Source of the DNA: DASQZK01 sp963763215
Lineage (GTDB): Bacteria; Bacteroidota; Bacteroidia; Bacteroidales; GCA-2748055
Reading direction: 5' to 3'
Assembly (NCBI GenBank): GCA_963763215.1
Contig: CAVXNX010000015.1
Span: 1 to 64,000, forward strand
DNA: 64,000 nt
Both the position numbers and the translations under genes were made by a program. A model generated the notes under the pieces. That model had not been told where the DNA came from, made no database searches, and saw only the letters and a list, made by a program, of their open reading frames with translations. The first letter of the stretch is position 1; each line of letters begins with the position of its first letter. Below are positions 9,188 to 16,884 of the stretch, one piece after another.

Positions 9188-10315
9188 ATGAAAACACTGT
9201 ACCATCTTGCCGCAACAGCCATAATGTTCATCTTCGCCACCGGTCTGAATGCCCAGGACAGGGCTGCTGAAAGGCTGGGAACCTTCGGTAAGGGCGTGAA
9301 TATCTCCTGGCTCGAAAATTACTGGAACGGCACCAAAGCCAACCACTATTCCGATTACATCGACCTCACCGATCTTCCGGGTTATCGCGACGATATGGCC
9401 CTGATCGCAAAGCTGGGATTCTCGACGGTGAGGCTCCCGGTCAGTTTTGATAAATGGACCTCTCCGGATCCGCCGTATGCCATCATCAAACCGGAATACT
9501 TTGCCTGCACCGATTCGTTCGTCAGGTGGGCGAAAGAGTTTCACCTGAATCTGATCATCGACAATCATCATGGCAGCCTGGCCGATTCGAACGTTGTTGC
9601 CGAGACGGAACGTATCGGGGCCATCTGGAACCAGGTTGCTTCCAGGTATAAGGATACCGACCACGATCACGTGTTTTTTGAAGTCTACAATGAACCCACC
9701 GGCATCAGTGCTTCGAACTGGAAGCAAACTGCCACCTCCCTGGTCCGGATCATCAGGCAGGTCGATCCCGGCCGGACCATTGTGGTTGGCGGGGAAAACT
9801 GGAATTCCATCACAGGTCTGGAAGAAATGGGAACCCTCAATGCCGGGAACATCATTTACACCTTTCATTTTTATGACCCCTTTCTTTTCACCCATCAGGG
9901 AGCGTCCTGGGCCGGTGAAGGCGTATCGACCACGGGAATTCCGTACCCTTATGATGCCGCCACAATGCCGCCCCTGGCCCCGACCGCCAAAGGAACCTGG
10001 GGAGAACAACTGTATAAAGCCTACCGGAGTGCCGGCAGCCGGGAGGCCCTTGAGACCACGCTGGAAGGCGTCAGGAAGTGGGCCGACGACAATCACGCTC
10101 CCATCTTCTGCGGTGAATGGGGGTCTTACAATGCCTATGCCGATGAGCAGAGCCGTTGCCGGCATGCGGCCGATATCATCAGCCTGCTGGATGAATTCAA
10201 CATCCCGTGGACATACTGGGAATGGGACCAGGGTTTCAGCTTCTTCAGGGGAAAGCCGGCTGAAGAGAACATCATCCCGTGCATGAAAGCCGCCTTTGGG
10301 CTGAAGGTGAAATGA
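9188..10315 (+). CDS. secreted glycoside hydrolase family 5 (cellulase-like) enzyme
   Basis: A 375-residue enzyme with a signal peptide (residues 1-22, ending GLNAQ) and a GH5 TIM barrel. The visible GH5 marks are GKGVNISWLENY near the N-terminus, STVRLPVSFDKW, IIDNHHG (124-129), and FFEVYNEP with the acid/base Glu at about 169. HFYDP at about 227-231 and FCGEWG with the nucleophile Glu at about 310 complete the site. The family cleaves beta-1,4-linked glucans or mannans by a retaining mechanism; the subfamily and substrate cannot be read here. It should act in the periplasm or outside the cell. There is no carbohydrate-binding module or T9SS tail. It stands alone, with no SusC/D genes nearby. 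Confidence 0.9.
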   Translation: MKTLYHLAATAIMFIFATGLNAQDRAAERLGTFGKGVNISWLENYWNGTKANHYSDYIDLTDLPGYRDDMALIAKLGFSTVRLPVSFDKWTSPDPPYAIIKPEYFACTDSFVRWAKEFHLNLIIDNHHGSLADSNVVAETERIGAIWNQVASRYKDTDHDHVFFEVYNEPTGISASNWKQTATSLVRIIRQVDPGRTIVVGGENWNSITGLEEMGTLNAGNIIYTFHFYDPFLFTHQGASWAGEGVSTTGIPYPYDAATMPPLAPTAKGTWGEQLYKAYRSAGSREALETTLEGVRKWADDNHAPIFCGEWGSYNAYADEQSRCRHAADIISLLDEFNIPWTYWEWDQGFSFFRGKPAEENIIPCMKAAFGLKVK

Positions 10316-10413
10316 CAGCAAAGCCTTCTGCAGTGGGCTCATCCTGAACCCATGTTGGGCATGCCGGCTCAACGGGTGAAGCACCCGGCATGGCGGAAGA
10401 TCATACTTTTCAT

Positions 10414-10421
10414 TATCTTTG
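10414..10421 (+). promoter_or_regulatory. candidate -7 box upstream of folB
   Basis: TATCTTTG matches the Bacteroidota TAnnTTTG consensus and ends 17 bp before the folB start codon, a plausible leader length. A clear -33 box is not seen. Confidence 0.4.
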
Positions 10422-10438
10422 CGGTCAAATTGCCAGCC

Positions 10439-10801
10439 ATGGGTAAGATTCACCTCGAAAGTATGGAATTTTATGCCTTTCACGGGCATTACGAAGAAGA
10501 ACAGATCGTCGGGAACCGCTTCCTCGTCGACCTGGTCATTGAAACGGAAATGGACGCCGCCGCCTTGTCGGATGAGCTGGAAGATGCCGTCAATTACCAG
10601 GAAGCTTACCGATTGGTGAGCCGGGAGATGAAAAAGAAATCAAAGTTGCTGGAAAACATCGCCAGCCGTATTCTCAACTCTGTCTGTTCCGAATTGCCGG
10701 GTGTATTGAAAGCCACTGTGACGATCCGGAAGATGAATCCCCCCGTTGGCGGACAGATGAAAGCGGTCAGTGTCACGTTAAGCAGAGAGAATGATGCATG
10801 A
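10439..10801 (+). CDS. folB: dihydroneopterin aldolase
   Basis: FolB cleaves 7,8-dihydroneopterin to 6-hydroxymethyl-dihydropterin and glycolaldehyde in folate synthesis. The 120-residue length is typical. The start MGKIHLESMEFYAFHGHYEEE carries the conserved Y-x-x-H-G-x-x-x-E signature near residues 12-20. NYQEAYRLV and ENIASRILNSV with the C-terminal TVTIRKMNPPVGG are also characteristic of the tunnelling fold. I chose the internal Met at 10439 because upstream residues are not conserved and a TATCTTTG promoter box overlaps them. The stop overlaps the next gene by 11 bases, so translation is probably coupled. Confidence 0.95.
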   Translation: MGKIHLESMEFYAFHGHYEEEQIVGNRFLVDLVIETEMDAAALSDELEDAVNYQEAYRLVSREMKKKSKLLENIASRILNSVCSELPGVLKATVTIRKMNPPVGGQMKAVSVTLSRENDA

Positions 10802-10973
10802 AAAAACATGTCCCCGGTGCGGAGAGACCTTTGTCTGTGAAGGGGAGAAGGATTGCTGGTGTGAGAGTGCCCGGATCCACAAAAAAGAAATGATCGTGAT
10901 CATGGACAGTTACGACGATTGTCTGTGTCCCGCTTGCCTTGCGCTGTATTCAGAAGACGGGATTGAAAAGTGA
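10791..10973 (+). CDS. cysteine-rich CWC family small protein
   Basis: The 60-residue protein has five or more cysteines in a compact pattern: CPRCGETFVC, then CWCES, then CLCPACL. This fits the small cysteine-rich CWC family, whose name comes from the conserved Cys-Trp-Cys. The arrangement suggests a metal (probably zinc) knuckle, but no function is known. It starts within the end of folB (Met at 10791 or 10794). The overlap implies co-translation, though there is no obvious functional link to folate synthesis. Confidence 0.8.
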   Translation: MMHEKTCPRCGETFVCEGEKDCWCESARIHKKEMIVIMDSYDDCLCPACLALYSEDGIEK

Positions 10974-10985
10974 CCGGATTGCCCC

Positions 10986-12062
10986 TCAAGGTTTGCGGAT
11001 GACGATCACCGGGTAGGCGCCGTGCCGTCCAAACCATTCCGGGTGTTGATCCTCCCTTCTCCTGAGCCACCGGAGGAAGCTCTTCCCCTTCAGCCATCGA
11101 TGGATGTAAATCTTCATGAAATATTTATTCGTGCTTCTCCAGCAATGGAAACTGAGCTGGTCCGAGAACGCGAAGGTTTTCCTGAACCATCTCGGGGGAT
11201 GGACAAAAAAGTACAACCGGGGTTTTGAAGGAAACAGGCGCACCCAGGCCTTGCCTGCATAGTGTCTTAAAACCCGGTAAACCTGGACGGGAAACAGGGT
11301 GACATCCATCATCAGGCTATAAAAGAACCAGTTGTAGACAATGGCGATGGTCGCTCCCTTGCCGGCCACCCGGTACAATTCTTCCACCGCTGTTTTCTGC
11401 TCATTGCGTGGAATATGATAGAGCGTATGCTGGCAGAGAACGGCGTCACAGACCCCGTCCCCGAGTGGGATATTGGTGATATCCCCGCAGATAAAAAGAG
11501 CATCCCGGCCCTGCATATTCCGCTTAGCCTGGATAAGGGCATTGATGGAAATATCAACGCAGATCCGGGTCTGGTAACCGTCGGACAAATGAAGGTATTC
11601 CTTCAGCCCGATGGGTCCCGAAGCGATGTCGAGCAGGTATTTCCCCCGGGCAGGCAGATACTGCCTGGCACGCTTGAAGCAATGGGAGATGTATTCCGAA
11701 GAGATCTCACGGTAATCAACCCATTTCCCGGTATCCTCATAAACCGTGAGGTCTTCCTTGAGTTTGTAGTTGATCTCGTTGTAATAATCAAACACCCTTT
11801 TTTTATCGAAAACCATATGCTTCCTCCGATCGGCACCCTTGCCGGTAAACCAGGCATAATGGGGTAAAAGAAGGATGATTCCCTGAATTTCCGGGTAGAA
11901 ATAACCGCCGGAGGCATTCTCGTAGCCTCCGTCCAGTTTCTCCCACGGTATTTCCGGGAGGTTTTGCCCTCCGGCGGGCAGATTCAAGTCGTCCTTTTCG
12001 ACCTTCCGGAGAGATTCCCCCGTAACGGGGCAGCGAAGCAGGGATGCAGCAGATTCATTCAT
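10986..12062 (-). CDS. class I SAM-dependent methyltransferase with Trm112-like N-terminus
   Basis: A 358-residue protein. The N-terminus, SLLRCPVTGESLRKVEKDDL, resembles the Trm112/zinc-ribbon-like leader found on some methyltransferases. A Rossmann domain follows, with motif I YLLDIASGPIGLKEYL near residue 146, the acidic turn RICVDISINAL, motif IV DAVLCQHTLYHIP near 210, and VEELYRVAGKGATIAIVYN. After it is a C-terminal aromatic and basic region (residues 250-350) that may sit on a membrane or bind substrate. The acceptor is unknown. It is convergent with the folB operon (12 bp between stops). Confidence 0.8.
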   Translation of the reverse strand: MNESAASLLRCPVTGESLRKVEKDDLNLPAGGQNLPEIPWEKLDGGYENASGGYFYPEIQGIILLLPHYAWFTGKGADRRKHMVFDKKRVFDYYNEINYKLKEDLTVYEDTGKWVDYREISSEYISHCFKRARQYLPARGKYLLDIASGPIGLKEYLHLSDGYQTRICVDISINALIQAKRNMQGRDALFICGDITNIPLGDGVCDAVLCQHTLYHIPRNEQKTAVEELYRVAGKGATIAIVYNWFFYSLMMDVTLFPVQVYRVLRHYAGKAWVRLFPSKPRLYFFVHPPRWFRKTFAFSDQLSFHCWRSTNKYFMKIYIHRWLKGKSFLRWLRRREDQHPEWFGRHGAYPVIVIRKP

Positions 12063-12290
12063 ATCGGTTACGGCTTGAAAAAACAGGCATCAAAGATATA
12101 TATATCCTGGCTGAACCACTGAAGGATAAAAAACCAGATGAACATTTTATTGGCAAAAACAGCATATTTAATCCCGATTTCATCGTATTTCTTTCTTTTT
12201 TTTATATTTTTATTCCGGGATATACCGTATGGCATTTCACTCGCGTTCTAAGCGTGACAAAACCGGGAAATTTCAGTAACACATTGTGAA

Positions 12291-13865
12291 GTGAACAGAT
12301 ACAGGGACGCCTTTAAATATCTTATCCCCACTCTCCTGGTCACAGGTGGTATTCTCGTGTTTTATTCCATCGAAAAAGTCAACTTTCTGCTTTTCCATAC
12401 GCTCATCGAGTTTTTCGCCATCATCGTCGCCTTTTCCCTTTTCATTCTCACGCTGAACTCCCGACGGATGCTGGACAACAATTACCTTTTGTTTTTCGGC
12501 ATTGCCTCACTGTTCATCGGTTTTCTCGACCTGATGCACGTGATCACCTACACCGGCATGAACATCATCGAATCGTCCGGTTTCTATGCCAACCAGTTCT
12601 GGGTGGCCACGCGGTTCCTGGAAAGTCTCACCCTGCTTACCGGGTTTCTTTTCCTCACGCCGGAACATCAAACCTTATTTCTGGACCATCTTCGGGATCT
12701 ATTCCGTCATTTCCGTCTTCATTGTCCTGAGCATCATGTACTTTAAAATTTTTCCGGTATGTTATATTGAAGGTGTAGGACAGACCAGGTTCAAGATCTA
12801 CAGTGAATACGTGATCATCCTGATCCTTCTGGCATCCTTGTTTATCCTGATCCGGCAAAGATCCTATTTTGAAAAGGATATTTTTTATTATATCGGGCTA
12901 TCGATCGTTTTCACCATCATGAGTGAATACATGTTTACCCTGTATTTTTCCAATTTCGGACTTTTCAACCAGTTCGGGCATTATTTCAAGCTCTTTTCCT
13001 TCATCCTGATTTACAAGGCGAATGTGGAGACGGGTTTCATCCGGCCCACCAAGGTGATTTACCATTCGCTGGTGAAGAGCCAGGAAGATATTGACAATTT
13101 CAACAAGGCGCTCAGGGAGCAGATTGCGACGCGTGACAAGTTCTTTTCCATCATCGCCCATGATCTCCGGAGTCCGCTCGCCTCGATCATCATGGCCGCT
13201 GAGGTGATGCACGAAAAGGTGACCCAGTTCAGCACCGAAAACCTCATCAGGTACACCGACAATATTTACAATATTTCACGGAACACGTTTACCCTGCTTG
13301 AAAACCTCCTCGAATGGTCACGGTTCAAAACAGGTGCGATCCGAGTGAATCCCACCGTATTCAATCTCAAGACGAGCATTTCGCGTGTTTTGAGCCTTTA
13401 TCCCAGACAGCCGACAACAAGGATATCACCCTGCATTCCCGGGTAAATGCTGATTTCATGGTTTATGCCGATGTGGATATGATCAATTCCGTTCTCCGGA
13501 ATCTGGTATCGAATGCTCTCAAATTCACTCCGGCCGGCGGAACGGTAGCAGTCACCGCTGAAAATGCCGGATCTTTCATCCGTGTTATCGTTTCCGACAC
13601 CGGAACCGGGATCAAACCGGAGAATCTCGATCACTTGTTCGACATCGGGCACGTCCATTCGGAGCGGGGAACGGCAAATGAGAAAGGAACAGGCCTCGGG
13701 CTGATCCTGTGCCGGGATTTCATCCATGAAAACGGCGGTGAAATCCTGGCTGAAAGTGAGATCGGCATGGGAAGCCGTTTTATTTTCACCCTGAAAAAGC
13801 ACAGCTTAGCAGCGGATGGAGAGCATGACAGCACGGATGCACGGATTGAGGAAGATGCCAGGTAG
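12291..13865 (+). pseudogene. MASE3-like membrane histidine kinase, reading frame broken twice
   Basis: Three consecutive frames give one continuous sensor kinase of about 525 residues. The N-terminal part (GTG start at 12291) is a multi-helix membrane sensor with GFLDLMHVITYTGM and FWVATRFLESLTLLTGF, typical of MASE3. The frame then moves by one base near 12650-12662 and continues with FWTIFGIYSVISVFIV and further helices. It reaches the H-box FFSIIAHDLRSPLASI (phosphorylated His at about 13157-13162). A second break at about 13397-13400 leads to the ATPase domain: N-box LRNLVSNALKFTP, G1 DTGTGI, G2 GTGLGL. Every kinase motif is intact once the frame is corrected, so sequence error is at least as likely as gene death. 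It probably pairs with the response regulator downstream. Confidence 0.8.
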
Positions 13866-13945
13866 GAGGAGCACGGGAAGTCAAAGATCAACCAACAAAT
13901 TTTTCTTTTTTACCCCCGGGAATTTACAAAGTGAATTTTTATCCC

Positions 13946-13953
13946 TATTTTTG
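13946..13953 (+). promoter_or_regulatory. candidate -7 box upstream of response regulator
   Basis: TATTTTTG fits TAnnTTTG and lies 131 bp before the response-regulator start, in the gap after the kinase gene. No -33 element is obvious. It may give the regulator its own promoter. Confidence 0.25.
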
Positions 13954-14084
13954 TTATGAAGATGTTAATAGTGGGACCCTGGCGGCAATAATCGATCAGC
14001 TCCAGGGGTTATTGAGCGGAGGAAAGATATCGCCAACGAAAGACGCCTGGAAATAACGGCCAGTGTAAACCTAAAACGGCAGGC

Positions 14085-14496
14085 ATGGAAAAGATCGGTA
14101 TCAAGGAGAGCATAACAGAGGAGTTATGCGGTAAAACAGTTCTTATTGTTGAAGATGACGAGTTTATTTTCAGTTTAATCGAACTGATGCTCGGGGGCAC
14201 AGGCGTTGAGATCCTGTATGCCGGGAAGCGGAGAGGCCGCCCTCGAAATGCTGAAGGAAAGGCGTATCGACATGGTGTTACTCGATGTAAGGCTTCCCGG
14301 CCAGAACGGTTTTGAAATATTTGAACAGATTCACCGGACGAAAGGTCACGTCCCGGTTGTTGCCCATACGGCCAATTGCATACCCGAAGAAAGAGAGAAG
14401 TTTCTCGCTGCCGGTTTCGCCGGGTATATCGAAAAACCGATGAATACTGACACGATCCGCCAGTTATTGTTTGACCTGATCGGCAAAAACAATTGA
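14085..14496 (+). pseudogene. single-domain response regulator, one frameshift
   Basis: A receiver domain of about 137 residues with no output domain. The first frame holds the acidic pair in TVLIVEDDEFIFSLIELML. The second holds MVLLDVRLPGQNG with the phospho-accepting Asp, the switch Thr in VAHTAN, and the Lys in YIEKPMNT. The frame changes by one base at the GGG run at 14223-14225; removing one G restores GVEILYAGSGEAALEML. It follows the histidine kinase on the same strand and is the obvious partner, probably signalling through protein contacts because it lacks a DNA-binding domain. Confidence 0.8.
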
Positions 14497-14575
14497 GACA
14501 TTGAGACGAGGCACATCCGGAGTACGGACCGGTGTTTCGCCACGTCGTAAGGTCAAATCATTGAATCCCGGTCTT

Positions 14576-15346
14576 ATGAAATTACCCTTCAGAAAAGCCA
14601 TCATTTTTATCCCGGGTCTCTTCGTCATTCTGGCGGGCATGGTTTCATGCTCATCCGACAGCAAGGAATACATGGTCGTCATCGGTGACCAGAACGCTTC
14701 CGGGGAAGGAAGCTGGGTCAGCCACCTTGGAGCAATGATGCCCGGCGACCGGATCCTGAATTTTTCGGTTCCCGGAAATACCTATGGTTTCGACAACCTC
14801 GACAATGAAAAGCTGAATACGGTCCACAACATCGATATTTATCTGGACAATGCCCTTGATTCGGTGGACGGACGAAAAATCGACTACCTGTTTATCTCAC
14901 TGGGAACCAACGACTGCAAGCGTGCCTTTGATGATAAGCTCTCCGAGGTTCCCGGTCATTTGCGGGAACTGATCAGGAAGATCAACGGTTTCCCCGGCTT
15001 CAAAAACCGGCCGCCACACATCGTGGTCCTCTCTCCCCTGCCCTTCGGTCCCGATTCACTGCTCCCTGCCCGTTTCAGAGGCGCCGGAGAACGGGTGAAA
15101 TATCTCCTTCCTTATTTCAGGGATATTACCCATGAGAACCGGTGCGGCTATATCGATGTGTATCATACCATGAACAACGATTTCATGACTTACAGCAACG
15201 ACGGGATCCATCTGAATTCAAAGGACACCAGGCCGTTGCCCGGGAAGTCTTTAAATACATCTCTGAGAATCCATGATCTTCAACGCCAGGCAGTGCATAA
15301 TCATCCATTCCCCGTCCCTGCTCACACACCGGTCATCAAAAAATAA
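14576..15346 (+). CDS. SGNH/GDSL-like hydrolase lipoprotein, C-terminus probably frameshifted
   Basis: From the ATG at 14576 the protein has a lipoprotein signal (MKLPFRKAIIF... AGMVSCSSD). SGNH-like blocks follow: VVIGDQNASGEGSWV (block I, with an unusual GDQNASGE in place of GDS), YLFISLGTNDCKRAF (block III, GTND), and YSNDGIHLNSK (block V, DGIH with catalytic Asp and His). The last 40 residues as sequenced are low-quality. One base added in the AAGG at 15221-15224 gives KGHQAVAREVFKYIS and a stop at 15274-15276, a normal end for this fold. It probably acts as an envelope esterase or acetylhydrolase on glycans; the substrate is unknown. Confidence 0.75.
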   Translation: MKLPFRKAIIFIPGLFVILAGMVSCSSDSKEYMVVIGDQNASGEGSWVSHLGAMMPGDRILNFSVPGNTYGFDNLDNEKLNTVHNIDIYLDNALDSVDGRKIDYLFISLGTNDCKRAFDDKLSEVPGHLRELIRKINGFPGFKNRPPHIVVLSPLPFGPDSLLPARFRGAGERVKYLLPYFRDITHENRCGYIDVYHTMNNDFMTYSNDGIHLNSKDTRPLPGKSLNTSLRIHDLQRQAVHNHPFPVPAHTPVIKK

Positions 15347-15348
15347 AA

Positions 15349-15391
15349 AGCCGGTAAAGGAATTGACTCGCGGTCAATCCCTTTACCGGCT
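15349..15391. terminator. bidirectional hairpin terminator
   Basis: An inverted repeat has arms 15350-15367 and 15373-15390 (18 bp, one mismatch) around a 5-base loop. Reading the minus strand, the stem is followed by a T-rich run (complement of 15340-15348), so it fits an intrinsic terminator for the minus-strand SPW gene. It lies between convergent genes and can serve both. Confidence 0.7.
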
Positions 15392-15430
15392 CAACCATTT
15401 TACATCTTTATATCAGAGATGTTCCCGGCT

Positions 15431-15781
15431 TTAAGCCTGTGCTGTCGAAACCTTCGGGTAGGCTGCGATGCTCCAGATGGCGAACACCATCGTCACAAAG
15501 CCTACAATCAGGAAATTCCACAGGGCACCTCCATTCATATTGAAGCCCAGTACCCAGGGTGAAATAAAGACCCAGATACCGATGATTAAATCAACCCATT
15601 CTTCCCAGAAACGTCTGTCACTGAGTGCCCAGATTGAAAAGATGAAAACGACTGCTCCAAAAAGAAAAGCGTCCCATGAATACGACATCCTGGCATAACC
15701 AAAGAGCCAGGGATTGATAAACAACCAGATCCCCGAAACAAGGGTGACCCAGTCTTGCCATCTCAATGAACGATTTTTCAT
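15431..15781 (-). CDS. SPW repeat membrane protein
   Basis: With the start at the ATG at 15779-15781, preceded by a strong AAGGGGGA ribosome-binding site, the protein has 116 residues. It contains two copies of the SPW-type repeat: WVTLVSGIWLFINPWLFGY and WVDLIIGIWVFISPWVLGF. Each is one transmembrane helix pair with the conserved Trp and the NPW/SPW signature. Four membrane helices are predicted. The family is widespread and has no known function; a membrane-packing or stress role is only a guess. The frame continues upstream to 16024 but that extension is not protein-like. Confidence 0.85.
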   Translation of the reverse strand: MKNRSLRWQDWVTLVSGIWLFINPWLFGYARMSYSWDAFLFGAVVFIFSIWALSDRRFWEEWVDLIIGIWVFISPWVLGFNMNGGALWNFLIVGFVTMVFAIWSIAAYPKVSTAQA

Positions 15782-16034
15782 AATAGTTCCCCCTTTCTTT
15801 TTTAATCGTACCCCCCTCTTAGCAAAAACCGTACGAAAAGGCCAAAAACGCCAAAATATCCACTGAAAATCAAGATATTGTGGCGCATTCTCCACGTTTT
15901 TCAACATATGAGGCTTGAAATCGGCGGAGTCATGCCCGAAAGGTTTCTGTTTGCCACAGTTAGGGGAGGGACGGAATTGGGCAGATTTCTCAACAATTCC
16001 ACCAAACCATGGAAGGGGCTTCATTCCGCGGCTG

Positions 16035-16220
16035 TCACACCGTGATGAACGCCCTGACCCAGTCGTCGGCGGGATTCTTACGGATGTTTACCGGCGTATC
16101 GTACTGGCGGATTTTGCCGCCGTTCATGATGACCGTGAGTGAACCAAGCCTGAAAGCCTCGTCGAGGTCATGGGTAACCATGATGAACGTGACGCCGAGC
16201 CGGCCATGCATGGATTGCAT
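16035..16220 (-). pseudogene. C-terminal remnant of an ABC transporter ATPase
   Basis: The 61-residue frame matches the end of an ABC nucleotide-binding domain. FIMVTHDLDEAFRLGS carries the H-loop His that follows the D-loop, and TVIMNGGKIRQYDTP with NPADDWVRAFI is typical of the glycine-betaine/taurine/nitrate type of ATPase. Walker A, the signature motif and Walker B are absent. Immediately upstream, in the same frame, lies the stop codon of the SpoIIAA-like gene, so the front of the ATPase has been lost or replaced. It is almost surely non-functional. Confidence 0.75.
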
Positions 16221-16223
16221 CTG

Positions 16224-16601
16224 TTAAACATTATTTTGGATCAGCCAGTTCAATGCCGCTTCCTGGGTCGAAAAAACCTTGTGGAAATAATTCGGAACGG
16301 TGTTTTTCTCCCCCGTAATAAGCGAAATAGCCGTTTCTCTGGGTTTTGTATGAATGTATGCCGCCTTAATATAGGTGAATGACTTCATCTGAAGATGGAT
16401 ATCTTCTAAAACCAGGGCGACATCCTTTTCGGTGATTTCATATTCTCCATCCCTGGCGTCAGTCAAAATTCTGAGCTCCCGGGGAATGTCCTGATCATGC
16501 GTCAGCCGGTCGTGAAAATTTTTCAGCTCGGTATACCCAAGCCGGCCCGTATACCTGACTTCCAGGATCCCAAGATCCGTGTTGTAATGACTGCTGATCA
16601 T
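16224..16601 (-). CDS. SpoIIAA/STAS-like protein
   Basis: A 125-residue alpha/beta protein with the look of the SpoIIAA-like (STAS/CRAL-TRIO-like) family seen in many Bacteroidota. The N-terminal strands ILEVRYTGRLGYTELKNF lead to RELRILTDARDGEYEI and YIKAAYIHTKPRETAISLI, ending in a short amphipathic helix VFSTQEAALNWLI. There is no signal peptide. The role is unknown; related proteins are often linked to stress or regulatory interactions. The gene ends 4 bp upstream of the ABC-ATPase stump and is separated from the subtilase gene by a divergent intergenic region. Confidence 0.75.
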   Translation of the reverse strand: MISSHYNTDLGILEVRYTGRLGYTELKNFHDRLTHDQDIPRELRILTDARDGEYEITEKDVALVLEDIHLQMKSFTYIKAAYIHTKPRETAISLITGEKNTVPNYFHKVFSTQEAALNWLIQNNV

Positions 16602-16884
16602 TGTACTCTGAATTGATCTTATCTATTAGAGTGAAATGAAATTCCTGGTCATAACAGGAAATACCGGGGTAAGTATATCAAAATGCGACAGGGAATTCAA
16701 TACTTGAAGCGATAACTTATCCCCAATTTTATTAACCCCCTTTTCAAGGTGTCCAAACCCGGCAATTCAAGCGGTAAAAAAAGAAATCATCCAAAGGGAT
16801 GAAAAACCGGAACTTTCCCACAAAACCGTTGTTTTTAGGGTAAAATTCCCTATTTTTATACGCTTTGTTAAAAATCATAAAAAT

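Noticed and set aside
9173..10489. A 438-residue minus-strand open frame opposite the GH5 gene
   Set aside because: The GH5 frame has all catalytic motifs and a signal peptide; the antisense product is not protein-like.
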